A DNA stretch of 64,000 nt from Archivesica marissinica (GCA_014843695.1 CM026400.1:40363406-40427405), one strand, 5' to 3'. Numbered from the stretch's first letter, positions 20,654 through 34,136 are shown. Notes: generated by a model not told the origin, from the letters alone. A program made the numbers and translations.

Positions 20654-21500
20654 GAACCTGAACTTCGATTGAGTTGATCTATCAATGCGGTAACACTACC
20701 ATGCACAGTTTGACGAACCTGAACTTCGATTGAATTGATCTATCAATGCGGTAACACTACCCCCATGCACAGTTTGACGAACCTGAACTTCGATTGAGTT
20801 GATCTGTCAATGCGGTAGCACTACCATGCACAGTTTGACGAACCTGAACTTCGATTGAATTGATCTATCAATGCGGTAACACTACCATGCAGTTTGATGA
20901 ACCTGAACTTCGATTGAGTTGATCTATCAATGCGGTAACACTACCCCCATGCACAGTTTGACGAACCTGAACTTCGATTGAGTTGATCTGTCAATGCGGT
21001 AGCACTACCATGCACAGTTTGACGAACCTGAACTTCGATTGAATTGATCTATCAATGCGGTAACACTACCATGCAGTTTGATGAACCTGAACTTCGATTG
21101 AGTTGATCTATGAAAGCGGTAACACTACCATGCAGTTTGACGAACCTGAACTTCGATTGAATTGATCTATCAATGCGGTAACACTACCACCATGCACAGT
21201 TTGACGAACCTGAACTTCGATTGAGTTGATCTGTCAATGCGGTAGCACTACCATGCACAGTTTGACGAACCTGAACTTCGATTGAATTGATCTATCAATG
21301 CGGTAACACTACCATGCAGTTTGATGAACCTGAACTTCGATTGAGTTGATCTATGAAAGCGGTAACACTACCATGCAGTTTGACGAACCTGAACTTCGAT
21401 TGAATTGATCTATCAATGCGGTAACACTACCACCATGCACAGTTTGACGAACCTGAACTTCGATTGAGTTGATCTATGAAAGCGGTAACACTACCATGCA
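20654..21500. repeat. about 58-64-bp tandem repeat, about 14 copies
   Basis: The unit includes TTTGACGAACCTGAACTTCG, ATTGAGTTGATCTATCAATG and CGGTAACACTACCATGCACA. Length varies through CATGCACAG/CATGCAG and extra CCC or CAC. Units alternate in two subtypes (GAATTGATCTATC and GAGTTGATCTGTC), indicating higher-order duplication. Confidence 0.94.
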
Positions 21501-21606
21501 ATGTGTCCTTACTTCTCCATGCATTCCTTGCACACAATAAATAATCTTATTTCCTATGAAAGTTTTACTCGTTACTGTTTACATGTTTCATTATGCTATA
21601 TCATGT

Positions 21607-21705
21607 TTTAATTTGTTGAGGTCCTCGTGGTAGATTGACTTAATTATTCAAATGAGTTCTCTCGTTAAATAAAGTCTTTTATTATTATTGTTATTATTAT
21701 TATTA
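21607..21705 (+). mobile_element. dispersed repeat F, forward copy
   Basis: GTTGAGGTCCTCGTGGTAGA, ATTGACTT, GAGTTCTCTCGTTAAATAAA, GTC, then an ATT-type microsatellite tail. It is the complement of 17886-17985. Confidence 0.65.
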
Positions 21706-21850
21706 TAATGGTGAGTACGAAAATGCTCAAAATGTACCAAACATTTTTTAATATCATGATTGTATTATGTATACCAATATGCCACTTATATATTAGAGAA
21801 AAACGTGTATATAATGTATCGTATCATTGTTCTTACTGTTCTTATTATGT

Positions 21851-22065
21851 TCAAATTTATTTTAGCTCGATTGCGAAACAAGTTCTTTCAACTTATATTA
21901 ATCACTCTCGAGACCTCATTCCTGGTGGAATACATCGCCATGACGGAGAGAGAAGAGGCAATGTGGAATTTAAATGCCTTGCCTAAGGGCACAATCGTAA
22001 CGGCTCCAGCGGGACTCGAATTCCGGACCCTTCGTACCTGAAGCGAACGCGCTTGCACTGCGCTC
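21851..22065 (-). mobile_element. SINE-A copy
   Basis: Tail and body as in the 20338-20570 copy, with a head that ends early at CACTGCGCTCA; its A-box end is lost at the junction with the 39-bp array. Confidence 0.85.
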
Positions 22066-22084
22066 AATAATGTATTGCGCTTAA

Positions 22085-22785
22085 TGTTCTTAAGTGTCTA
22101 CATTAATATCACGTGGAACATCACGTTCTTTATTGTCTACATTTTCTTCACGTGGAGCATCACGTTCTTTATTGTCTACATTTTCTTCACTTGGAGCATC
22201 ACGTTCTTTATTGTCTACATGTTCCTCACGTGGAGCATCAAGTTCTTTAAGGTCTACATTTTCTTCACGTGGAACATCACGTTCTTTATTGTCTACATGT
22301 TCTTCATGTGGAACATCAAGTTCTTTAAGGTCTACATTTTCTTCACGTGGAACATCAAGTTCTTTAAGGTCTACATTTTCTTCACGTGGAACATCATGTT
22401 CTTTATTGTCTACATGTTCTTTACGTGGAACATCAAGTTCTTTAATGTCTACATTTTCTTCAAGTGGCGCATGACGATCTTTATTGTCTACATTTTCTTC
22501 ACGTGGAGCATCACGTTCTTTATTGTCTACATTTTCTTCACGTGGAACATTAAGTTCTTTAATGTCTACATTTTCTTCAAGTGGAGCATCACGTTCTTTA
22601 TTGTCTACATTTTCTTCACGTGGAACATTAAGTACTTTATTGTCTACATTTTCTTCACGTGGAACATCACGTTCTTTATTGTCTACATTTTCTTCAAGTG
22701 GAGCATGGCGTACTTTATTGTCTACATTTTCTTCACGTGGAACATCACGTTCTTTATTGTCTACATTTTCTTCACATGGTTCAAG
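22085..22785. repeat. 39-bp tandem repeat, 18 copies, long open frames
   Basis: Unit: GTCTACATTTTCTTCACGTG then GAACATCACGTTCTTTATT. On the minus strand an open frame of 276 codons (22920-22090) reads a 13-residue charged repeat (EENVDNKERDVPR and variants) after about 49 unrelated residues. Changes between units are largely amino-acid changing (NK/LK/IK, PR/PL, V/A), which argues against a maintained protein. Frames on the + strand are also open. Called a repeat; coding is unproven. Confidence 0.85.
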
Positions 22786-22789
22786 TACT

Positions 22790-23329
22790 TTAATATATTT
22801 TAGTATATGATTCCCCCGCCCCAAACCTCGTGAAGAAACCATATTCCTCAATCTCGGAGAACATGCTATATAATATGTATTCGTATTCAGTGAGAAATGT
22901 TGAGAATCGAGCTGCGTCATCGAAACGTCATCGTAATAATTACGTTGTATAATTATTTACAGCATACTAATCATCACATCCGTTGACATCTTGTCAAGAA
23001 AATGGGTTCACTGCCATGAAGGGCATGTGATGTATGAGGCGGCGTCCACTCCCGTACCTGGGTCGTCTTGCTAGCTGTACCGATGACATCTTGTACCACG
23101 AGAGTATGGATACACACAGTTAACCGTTTCCTTCATATATATTAAGGTTATTATACTATTATATATCCATACAAATGACAGTGATTTAGCTATCAGGCAG
23201 TGGATAAATAGTCACCATATTTATCCCACCTCCATATATATATTACTGGATCTACATAGAGATTTAGGTTAATATACTGTTATATCTCCATACAAACGAC
23301 AACCATTTAGCTAGATTTTGGCTTTTATT
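22790..23329. other. intergenic sequence with a small duplication
   Basis: Two related pieces (about 23125-23190 and 23250-23315) share TATATATTA...GGTTA.TATACT.TTATAT.TCCATACAAA. No gene seen. Confidence 0.5.
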
Positions 23330-23584
23330 ATGAACATTGGTTTGGCTATTACATTGTCAATGTATGTCGTATTGATAATGGAGTCAAGAGGTGCTTCTAT
23401 GAGGGAAAGGGTCAATGAACATTGGTTTGGCTACTACATTGTCAATGTATGTCGTATTGATAATGGAGTCAAGAGGTGCTTCTATGAGGGAGCGTGTTAA
23501 TGAACATTGGTTTGGCTACTACATTGTCAATGTATGTGGTATTGATAATGGAGTCAAGAGGTGCTTGTATGAGGGAAAGGGTTA
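23330..23584. repeat. 85-bp tandem repeat, 3 copies
   Basis: Starts at 23330, 23415 and 23500 with ATGAACATTGGTTTGGCTA; each unit runs to GTGCTTCTATGAGGGAAAGG. Very high identity between copies. Confidence 0.95.
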
Positions 23585-23655
23585 ATTGTAATATCTACTC
23601 TTGATATTATGTAAATGCGTTCCTGTACTATGTACTTGGCGTTGTAGACATTGTG

Positions 23656-24500
23656 TAATGAACAATTCTCTGAACATCCAGATGAACTATTCTCTGAACA
23701 TACAGATGAACTATTCTCTGAACATGCAGATGAACTATTCTCTGAACATACATATGGACTATTCTCTGAACATACAGATGGATTATTCTCTGAACATACA
23801 GATGAACTATTCTCCGAACATACAGATGAACAATTCTCTGAACATACATATGAACTATTCTCTGAACATACAGATGAACTATTCTCTGAACATACATATG
23901 AACTATTCTCTGATCATACAGATGAACTATTCTCTGAACATACAGATGAACTATTCTCTGAACATACATATGAACTATTCTCTGATCATACAGATGAACT
24001 ATTCTCTGAACATACAGATGAACTATTCTCTGAACATACATATGAACTATTCTCCGAACATACAGATGAACTATTCTCTGAACATACACATGAACTATTC
24101 TCTGAACATACATATGAACTATTCTCTGAACATATACATGAACTATTCTCTGAACATACATATGAACTATTCTCTGAACATACATATGAACTATTCTCTG
24201 AACATACAGATGAACTATTCTCCTAACATACAGATGAACTATTCTCTGAACATACAGATGAACTATTCTCTGAACATACAGATGAACTATTCTCTGAACA
24301 TACAGATGAACTATTCTCTGATCATACAGATGAACTATTATCCGAACATACAGATGAACTATTCTCTGAATATCCACATGAACTATTCTCCGAACATACA
24401 TATGAACTATTCTCTGAACATACATATGAACTATTCTCTGAACAAACAGATGGACCATTCTCTGAACATACAGATGAACTATTCTCTGAACATACAGGTT
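23656..24500. repeat. 24-bp tandem repeat, about 35 copies
   Basis: Unit: GAACTATTCTCTGAACATAC plus AGAT, with ATAT/ACAT/AGAT and GATCATAC variants. It is 8 codons without a stop, so frames are open on both strands (319 codons on +, 276 on -). Not interpreted as genes. Confidence 0.95.
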
Positions 24501-25158
24501 ATGTTAGGACCGATGTTCGCTATTATGGTTGTGTACGGCCAACATTCCCGAATAAAATAAATTCCAAGCTAGGCCCCTTGTGAAGATCTGTTATATCGGG
24601 TTACATGGGATGATGGGATGTGACTTGGAGACCTCACAACTACGTTCCAAGACGAATCCGATTCAACGCCAGTATACCAAACTATGGTGAAGAAGGTAGC
24701 AACGCAAGTACGGGTTGCTTAAAATTCAATATATTATATAATCATACCCAATATTAATACATACGCTATAAAAGGAGTCTATATAACAAGTCTATTCTAC
24801 CGATACATTTATTTATGAAATCTATTCACAAGCGAACACTCAATCAAAGCAAAAATATCACTTGGTTGCATTTATTGAAATATCGATATTATCCAACCAA
24901 CTATCAATCAATAGGCTTATGTTCTTTTTTATTCAGTGGCATGCATGTAAAATGTAAATGAGGAATCTGTCGCTGTCATGGTTTCAACTCTATACTTAGC
25001 AACAAAACTTTCGTGCGTTATATAAATTTACTAAATTAAATTAAAGTTAGTTTACACCAAATACCCTTTTAAAGGCGCTGATGGCTTAAACAGACAGCTT
25101 CAAGTACATCTCCTCGCCATTTATTTGCAAATCGTTAGATTTAGTCTTAAAAGTTGAC
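24501..25158. other. intergenic sequence, nothing recognised
   Basis: AT-rich, no repeat family matched within the window and no supported frame. Confidence 0.55.
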
Positions 25159-27017
<1,859 letters not shown>

Positions 27018-27360
27018 TGTATCAGAATTAATGGCCGCTTACTCGTCTCCTCTTTGTAGATTTATTCCTCCATAGCATTCTATTGCATGTAAACAACATG
27101 GCGATATATTACACTGGGAACAATTTACCAGTACACCGGTATTTATAGTTTTTGTTTCATGATTCATAACATGTGTGATTAACAATAACGCATTAATGTA
27201 TTAAGCTAATATATGCATTAATTCAAATACAAATATTTCTATTTGCTTCATGTAAGCTTTCAAAAGTGTGATCTAATACAAATGTAGGTACAACGTTGAT
27301 CTACTCAGACCGACAACGTTCATTTCATCCTTTTCATGTTACAATGTAGTAAAACTGTTT
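27018..27360. other. sequence upstream of the orphan tubulin exon
   Basis: AT-rich. By position it could hold the promoter of the second alpha-tubulin first exon, but no TATA box or initiator is convincing. Confidence 0.35.
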
Positions 27361-27512
27361 TTATTTCTGTTGCGTAGGTTTTGTTTGGAAGTGTACTGCG
27401 GTGTGATGACGACGGATGCTTACATAACAACATTGCGCATGTAGAAACTGCTCACAACGTTTCCTCTCTTCAATAAGATAACGTCGTTGGAAAAGGATAA
27501 ACTTTCAAAATG
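27361..27512 (+). other. second alpha-tubulin 5'UTR/ATG exon, orphan
   Basis: Over 90 percent identical to 1-153, including the ATG (27510-27512) and the adjoining donor GTGAGTGC; similarity continues a little into the intron (ATTCGTGTTT). No matching exon 2 (a CGTGAATG... RECLSIH start) was found between here and the window end. It could be the start of a neighbouring tubulin paralogue with a very long or gap-disrupted intron, or a detached duplicate. Confidence 0.8.
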
Positions 27513-27753
27513 GTGAGTGCATTTAATTCGTGTTTTATTTATTCGGGTTAGTATTTATTGCTTTTAAAATATAATGTGTACATAATAGCCTTGTTTTTAA
27601 AAGATGTGCAGATTTTGTGGTTACTTTTTAACGAGTATGTTACGTTTAACTAAGCAACTAACTAATTCACTAACTTTCTTACCAACAAACTCACTAACCG
27701 ACTGACTAAGTGACCTGAGGAATAAACTCACTACACACACGAGGATACGAATT
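27513..27753. other. sequence after the orphan exon
   Basis: AT-rich. Includes ACCAACAAACTCACTAACCG at about 27681, which resembles the intron-1 48-bp repeat unit (ACCGACGAACTCGCTAACCA) and may be a single ancestral-type unit. Confidence 0.45.
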
Positions 27754-28209
27754 ATTCTAACACGACCCAGCTAATAACATACATACTCGTAGAGTAAAAT
27801 CTACCTCGGGTTATTCTGCGATATACCTACCTTGAACTATGCTGCGCGCGCACCGTGTTTTGGCTATTCCATTTATACAATGCGTGTAAAGTTTTATGAA
27901 TGAAAGTCACGTGATGTTTGTAAATACAACCGTGGGAATTCGCGGAAGTGGGCTATTTTTAGAATCAGATAATCTCTTGTCCGTCTTGTTTTTCTGTTAA
28001 GTAACGTTTCAGTTACTATTCTGTACAGTTTTATTTGACAAAATAAATAAAATTATTGATCAGTTACAACTTTTGTTCATTTATGCACTAGATTGATATT
28101 TTCATCACCCCTTACGCGGGAGGAAATGTCGAAAGCCAAATGCACGGCGCTTGAAAAAACACTCCTTTGATTCGCGTCTAAAATTATTAGAAGTAAGTCG
28201 TGTTAGAAT
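27754..28209. mobile_element. possible MITE with 13-bp inverted ends
   Basis: ATTCTAACACGAC at 27754-27766 and its exact complement at 28197-28209; similarity extends imperfectly inward. About 456 bp, no coding sequence. Target duplication not clear, so tentative. Confidence 0.45.
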
Positions 28210-28210
28210 C

Positions 28211-28320
28211 GAAATAATAAGTATCAACCGTGGTATTCGGCCTTCGTGATATATTTCTACGCATAAGAACTCCAAACTCTGGTTATTCTGCGATATACCA
28301 CGGTTGATACTTATTATTTC
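28211..28320. repeat. 25-bp perfect inverted repeat, 60-base spacer
   Basis: 28211-28235 (GAAATAATAAGTATCAACCG plus TGGTA) is exactly complementary to 28296-28320. It can form a hairpin or cruciform; it may be the ends of a small element. Confidence 0.85.
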
Positions 28321-28321
28321 T

Positions 28322-28890
28322 TAAATAAACTCACTACTCACACGAGGATAAGAATTAATAAACTCACACGAAGATAAGAATTAATAAACTCACTACACAC
28401 ACGAGGATAATAATTAATAAACTCACTACACACACGAGGATAATAATTAATAAACTCACTACACACGAGGATAATAATTAATACACTCACTACACACGAG
28501 GATAATAATTAATAAACTCACTACACACGAGGATAATAATTAATACACTCACTACACACACGAGGATAAGAATTAATAAACTCACTACACACGAGGATAA
28601 TAATTAATACACTCACTACACACACGAGGATACTAATTAATAAACTCACTACACACACGAGGATAAAATTAATAAACTCACTACACACACGAGGATAAGA
28701 ATTAATAAACTCACTACTCACACGAGGATAATAATTAATAAACTCACTACACACACGAGGATAATAATTAATAAACTCACTACACACACGAGGATAAGAA
28801 TTAATAAACTCACACGAAGATAATAATTAATAAACTCACTACACACACGAGGATAAGATTAATAAACTCACTACTCACACGGGTAGAATA
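28322..28890. repeat. 33-bp tandem repeat, about 17 copies
   Basis: The unit contains AATTAATAAACTCACTACAC then ACACGAGGATAAT, with length variants around the ACAC stretch. It grades into a pure CA repeat. Confidence 0.92.
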
Positions 28891-29237
28891 AATACTCACT
28901 ACACACACACACACACAACACACACACACGCACACACAAAACACATACACACACTTCAACACACACTCACACACAACACACACACAACACACACACACAC
29001 AACACACACACAACACACACACAACACACACCACACACAACAAATAAAACACTCATACACCACAACACACACACCACACACACACCACACACACACCACA
29101 CACACACACTCACACACAACACACACAACACACACAACAAACAAAACACACACAAAACACACTCAAAACACAAACAACACACACACAACACATACACAAA
29201 CAGGCACAACACACACACACACAAAGCACACACACAC
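28891..29237. repeat. CA-rich microsatellite up to the gap
   Basis: (CA)n with ACAACAC interruptions running into the N block. Frames rich in V and C on the minus strand are artefacts. Confidence 0.95.
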
Positions 29238-30237
29238 NNNNNNNNNNNNNNNNNNNNNNNNNNNNNNNNNNNNNNNNNNNNNNNNNNNNNNNNNNNNNNN
29301 NNNNNNNNNNNNNNNNNNNNNNNNNNNNNNNNNNNNNNNNNNNNNNNNNNNNNNNNNNNNNNNNNNNNNNNNNNNNNNNNNNNNNNNNNNNNNNNNNNNN
29401 NNNNNNNNNNNNNNNNNNNNNNNNNNNNNNNNNNNNNNNNNNNNNNNNNNNNNNNNNNNNNNNNNNNNNNNNNNNNNNNNNNNNNNNNNNNNNNNNNNNN
29501 NNNNNNNNNNNNNNNNNNNNNNNNNNNNNNNNNNNNNNNNNNNNNNNNNNNNNNNNNNNNNNNNNNNNNNNNNNNNNNNNNNNNNNNNNNNNNNNNNNNN
29601 NNNNNNNNNNNNNNNNNNNNNNNNNNNNNNNNNNNNNNNNNNNNNNNNNNNNNNNNNNNNNNNNNNNNNNNNNNNNNNNNNNNNNNNNNNNNNNNNNNNN
29701 NNNNNNNNNNNNNNNNNNNNNNNNNNNNNNNNNNNNNNNNNNNNNNNNNNNNNNNNNNNNNNNNNNNNNNNNNNNNNNNNNNNNNNNNNNNNNNNNNNNN
29801 NNNNNNNNNNNNNNNNNNNNNNNNNNNNNNNNNNNNNNNNNNNNNNNNNNNNNNNNNNNNNNNNNNNNNNNNNNNNNNNNNNNNNNNNNNNNNNNNNNNN
29901 NNNNNNNNNNNNNNNNNNNNNNNNNNNNNNNNNNNNNNNNNNNNNNNNNNNNNNNNNNNNNNNNNNNNNNNNNNNNNNNNNNNNNNNNNNNNNNNNNNNN
30001 NNNNNNNNNNNNNNNNNNNNNNNNNNNNNNNNNNNNNNNNNNNNNNNNNNNNNNNNNNNNNNNNNNNNNNNNNNNNNNNNNNNNNNNNNNNNNNNNNNNN
30101 NNNNNNNNNNNNNNNNNNNNNNNNNNNNNNNNNNNNNNNNNNNNNNNNNNNNNNNNNNNNNNNNNNNNNNNNNNNNNNNNNNNNNNNNNNNNNNNNNNNN
30201 NNNNNNNNNNNNNNNNNNNNNNNNNNNNNNNNNNNNN
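29238..30237. other. assembly gap, 1000 N
   Basis: Exactly 1000 unknown bases; a placeholder length, so true distance is unknown. Confidence 0.99.
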
Positions 30238-30429
30238 CTTGTGAAGTGTTTGTACAATGAGAATTGTCCGTTCTGAAACAAATAAGATAATAATATTAAG
30301 GACTTTATTTAACAACATAACTCAATTGATCAATGATGTCACTATATAATGATGCTCTAAACATATCGAAACATGAACCGTTGCATACTACATACGGACA
30401 GTCCTTCATAAACTCGACCAAGTCGTCAC

Positions 30430-30575
30430 AGGCGGATCAGTAAGGCCAGTGGCTAACATGTTGGACTGCGAATTCAGGGTTTGCGGTTCGATTCCCCGCC
30501 TGACCCTAATGCTATGAACATTCACTCGGATTGGAATTTAAACCGAGGTCTCTTCTATCGGTGGTGTACAACGTG
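30430..30575 (+). mobile_element. SINE-C, diverged 5' half
   Basis: tRNA-like head (AGGCGGATCAGTAAGGCCAG, GCGGTTCGATTCCCCGCCTG) and the start of the body (AAACCGAGGTCTCTTCTATC). The head's closing stem is retained through paired changes (GGCGG/CCGCC). Confidence 0.75.
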
Positions 30576-31107
30576 TTGTGAATATTCAAAGTTCAAACTA
30601 AAGTCAACGGCGAGAGAAAGAAACCAACTGTTCCATATGGAGCAATGTCTATTGTAAATTAAAATAAAACAGCTTTTTCATTTATGCTTTCCAATGAATC
30701 ATAGAGTATTCTCGTTGCAAGAAAACTCCGAAAGGACCCCTCCTATCTCCATTCCACTATCCATCTTTATCCTTCTCTATCAGTGTCCCCTACACCAATC
30801 CACAACGATAGCTACCCATACTACTACACATATCAATCATAATGGTTTACATAAACACCCTATATAACCTCTTTTGGTCGACATTAATGTTCATGTCTAC
30901 ACTGATACCATAAACATATTTTTATAGTCCCCCCACAACATATATAAAAACCTCATTTGTTTATAATAATGACTATGCACATACTATATTAAGTAATGCA
31001 TAACGTTGATACTGTCATGCTATGTACTTATCTGTATATATATTATGTTAATAATACTATGAAATTATGAGGAATAAAAAACAATTTTTAAAAACAACTT
31101 ACACCGC
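30576..31107. other. intergenic sequence, nothing recognised
   Basis: AT-rich sequence ending in A-rich tracts; no supported frame or repeat match. Confidence 0.5.
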
Positions 31108-31425
31108 TTTGAAACAGTGAAAGCTGACATTTTCTCTCTGTCACCGGTTGCGTTTCCTGTGCGGTTAGATGTACTGTTGTACTTTAGCTATTTTCTGACT
31201 ATCATGAACAGTTAATTATTCAGTAATATATTCTAATACATTTGTTTTGTCCGTAGTCTTGACAGCAAACAGAAACTAACTTGAAAATGACACAGGAACT
31301 GTTTATTATTACGGAAGTTCACACTAACAGAAGAGGTTGTGTGGTAGTGCAATGAGGCTCCAGACAGGGCAGTTAAAATGAATAAAATTTGAGAACAAAT
31401 ATTATATTAGCCAAAGTCATTGGAA
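31108..31425 (+). mobile_element. dispersed repeat M1, copy 3
   Basis: Counterpart of 16486-16830 with many substitutions (GATGTACTGTTGTACTTTAG, TATCATGAACAGTTAATTAT, TTATTATTACGGAAGTTCAC, GTGCAATGAGGCTCC). Confidence 0.7.
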
Positions 31426-31639
31426 AACATAAAAGAAAAAGAAGATAACTCAAGTCGTGGACATACAAATTGTTCGATGAAATAATTCCATCTTACACTT
31501 TATTCCAATAAACACAACTATTCTCTATATCATTTCAAATGATCATACCTATCGTGTCCAGTGATGCTGGTCCATAAACTATAATCTAATGTATAAACCA
31601 TTTTTGTTACATAGTGTCGCTACATCACCATTTCATACT

Positions 31640-31712
31640 CATCGTGTGGTGTGGTTTGGTGTGGTGTGATGTGGTGTGTGGTGTTGTGTGTGTGGTGTGT
31701 GCGTGTGTGTGT
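31640..31712. repeat. GTGGT / GT-rich simple sequence
   Basis: A purine-pyrimidine tract of GTGTGGT and GTGTGT units abutting the 3' end of a reverse SINE-C copy; probably the grown tail of that SINE. Confidence 0.7.
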
Positions 31713-31997
31713 TTTACATTTATCGTCGCTACCGGTTTCCCATATGAGCGACGCCTCCTGAAGAGATTAGTCATTTTAGATTTTTAGAGGATAGTGCAAT
31801 GATACAGACATAGACCGATTCCAGAGTCTCCTGTGGTTCTTTTACGTGCACGGTGTAATTAATGCACCGACACGAGACCTCGGTTTAACGTCCCATCTGA
31901 AAGACTGTTAATTTTATTAGGGTCAGACGAGGGATCGAATCTGCGATCCATGGATTACCAGTTCAGCGTGTTAACCACTGGACTACAGATCCGTCTG
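31708..31997 (-). mobile_element. SINE-C, full length
   Basis: Complement of the family consensus: tail (TTTATCGTCGCTACCGG), body (GAGCGACGCCTCCTGAAGAG, GGTTCTTTTACGTGCACGGT), head (ACCACTGGACTACAGATCCG) closing at CCGTCTG. Confidence 0.88.
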
Positions 31998-32920
31998 ATA
32001 GAGTTATATTTGCTATGGATCTGTATGACCTTGACTTAATGGCGTAACATACAGCACATCCAAACATTTTGAATTCAATCAGTATTTTGCACAGCATTCT
32101 AGGTATTATATTTACTAGGGATCTGGCTGACCTTGATTTTACGGCGCATCATGTGTAAGACATAATGCTATAACATACAGTACATCCAATAATTTTGAAT
32201 AACGTCGGTATTGTTCAAAACATACTTCTTTTCGTCAATCGAAAGTCAGTAGCCTTCGTTAGAAATTGACATTTGCAGTGAAATGTTATCATCGAAAGCG
32301 TTCAGCAGAAATTTAAATGTTGGTGTATAAAGAGAGGACACTAGTGTGCTATTCATAAGCACTTATGGTTCTGAATAATAAAAAACAGTGGCACAAATGT
32401 TTCGCGTAATCTAATTTGGTCTATATCTGGATACTCAAATGCTTTTTTTACATCAACACAATTAATCTAGTCTCATTCACTTTGCATGTGCAATGTTGGG
32501 CGGTCAAATGTGATAAACATTGTTCCAATATGGTATAACTACAACAATAACGGCTGACCGATTAACGCTGATCTGGGTCTATGTTGTTTGCATATTCGGC
32601 AATTTATTCGGCAGGTTAAGGGTTAATATACGTATTTTCACTAGCAATGAACTCTCAACGTCTCAGTTGCAAGGCGGACACCGTAACCATTAAAGCACGG
32701 AGGCATGTAATTATTAAACAATACAGTTCACCATTGTAAATTACCTGTTCGTGTATATGAAACCATCCATTGCCGTTACTTGTCTTGACACAGAGTTTCT
32801 AAAACAGAAAGGTGATAACATCTCACTATAGCTGGAGACGATGATACATTCAGCACCTTGTCAGAATTCACAACAACGCAAAAGAATGTGCGTGATGTTA
32901 ATAAAATATGTCGTGTTTGT
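31998..32920. other. intergenic sequence with a partial M2 MITE
   Basis: About 32553-32633, in complement, matches the 5' end of the MITE at 42212-42490 (GCAAACAACATAGACCCAGA, AACCCTTAACCTGCCGAATA). 32022-32200 carries a partial internal duplication (GGATCTG..TGACCTTGA and TAACATACAG.ACATCCAA). No gene seen. Confidence 0.5.
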
Positions 32921-33150
32921 GGAAGTCTTGATAGCTCAGTTACAGCACGTTCGCTTCATGTGCGAAAGGACTGGAGTTCGAGCCCCGCTGGAGCGGTTAC
33001 GAGTGTGTCCTTAGGCAATGCATTCAAATTCCACATGCCTCTTCTCTCTCCCTCGTGGCGATGGATTCCATCAGGAATGAGGTATCCAGTGTGTTAAATA
33101 TAAGTTATAAGAACTTGTTTCGCAATCGAGCTAAAATAAATGTGTATAAA
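32921..33150 (+). mobile_element. SINE-A, full length
   Basis: Head GGAAGTCTTGATAGCTCAGT ... GGAGTTCGAGCCCCGCTGG, body CCTTAGGCAATGCATTCAAA, tail TTTCGCAATCGAGCTAAAAT. Confidence 0.88.
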
Positions 33151-33322
33151 GTAATACCTGTCGCATATGCGAATTGTTTATCAATAACGTATGTACACAA
33201 TGCTTAATGCGCATGCGTTACGCAACAACCAATGTAGTAACAGCTGTCTTTGTTGTTTGATTTTGATTATCGATATATGTCGAAGCGTTCCGAATGTACA
33301 CAGAGTGTGACGAACCAATTCA

Positions 33323-33570
33323 GGCTGTCCGATTAGCGCAGTGGTTAGCGCGCTCGCTACTCACCAATGCGACCGGGTTCGATCCTCGGACCGGGAGGTA
33401 TGTGAGATGGTATGATGGTCGCCAGATCGGACAGGTGGGTTTTCTCCGGGTACTCCGGTTTCGTCCTACATGAATGACCACATATACGCTTTCATCCGCG
33501 CCAACGAGAGTGATTAAACTATAGGTTGTTAATACTTGCTTGGCAATCGTTGTAAAATAAATAAAGTTAA
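33323..33570 (+). mobile_element. SINE-B, full length
   Basis: Head GTCCGATTAGCGCAGTGGTT with B box GGGTTCGATCCTCGG, body GATCGGACAGGTGGGTTTTC, CGCGCCAACGAGAGTGATTA, tail GCAATCGTTGTAAAATAAAT. Reference copy for SINE-B, about 245 bp. Confidence 0.9.
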
Positions 33571-33710
33571 AAACAAATTGTCATATTAAATCAAAGCATA
33601 CCAGTCGAGTGTTTTCCCCTGGGCAGATCAGGAATGTGCCTTGAGGTTGTAGATGCATAGCACTGTAAAACAAATGCAAAGTACTAACATGAACATAGTT
33701 ATACAAATAC

Positions 33711-33982
33711 CAGGGTTCATTCTAGGTCACAGTTTTTTGGAGAAGTGAGAAAGGTGGTGTTTTTTAATATACTTCTCCAAAATAGGGTTAAGATGCACAG
33801 TACAACCATTAAATACAACAGTTGAATAGAAGGAGTGCTTTATAATGGGCCAGTGTATCTTACTAGACAAAATTTTGTTTGAAAATTGTTTTTTTTTTAG
33901 GGAGAAGTGGGGCCCCCAGAGGGAGAAGTCAGGGTCCCTAGGGCGACTATTTCGCCCACATCGCCCTCTAGAATGATCCCTG
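33711..33982. mobile_element. 272-bp hAT-like MITE
   Basis: Begins CAGGGTTCATTCTAG and ends with the complement of CAGGGATCATTCTAG: 15-bp inverted ends with one mismatch. Flanks ACAAATAC (33703-33710) and AAATATAC (33983-33990) match 6 of 8, fitting a worn 8-bp hAT target duplication. GC-rich right half, T-run in the middle, no transposase. Confidence 0.72.
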
Positions 33983-34136
33983 AAATATACATCAGTATAT
34001 TATAATAAAAGAAATATATAATTATAGAAGTAGTACATACATTGCAAATACAGACTAACTTAACTATACATCTAGTTTATTTGGGATATAGAAAACGTTC
34101 GTCCATTGTTACACGGTGGAGAGGGTAAATTAACAC

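Noticed and set aside
23601..24560. 319-codon + frame and 276-codon - frame
   Set aside because: A 24-bp tandem repeat with no stop in the unit; no unique domain outside it.
29110..30318. Long minus-strand frames across the N gap
   Set aside because: Most of the length is unknown bases and the rest is CA repeat.
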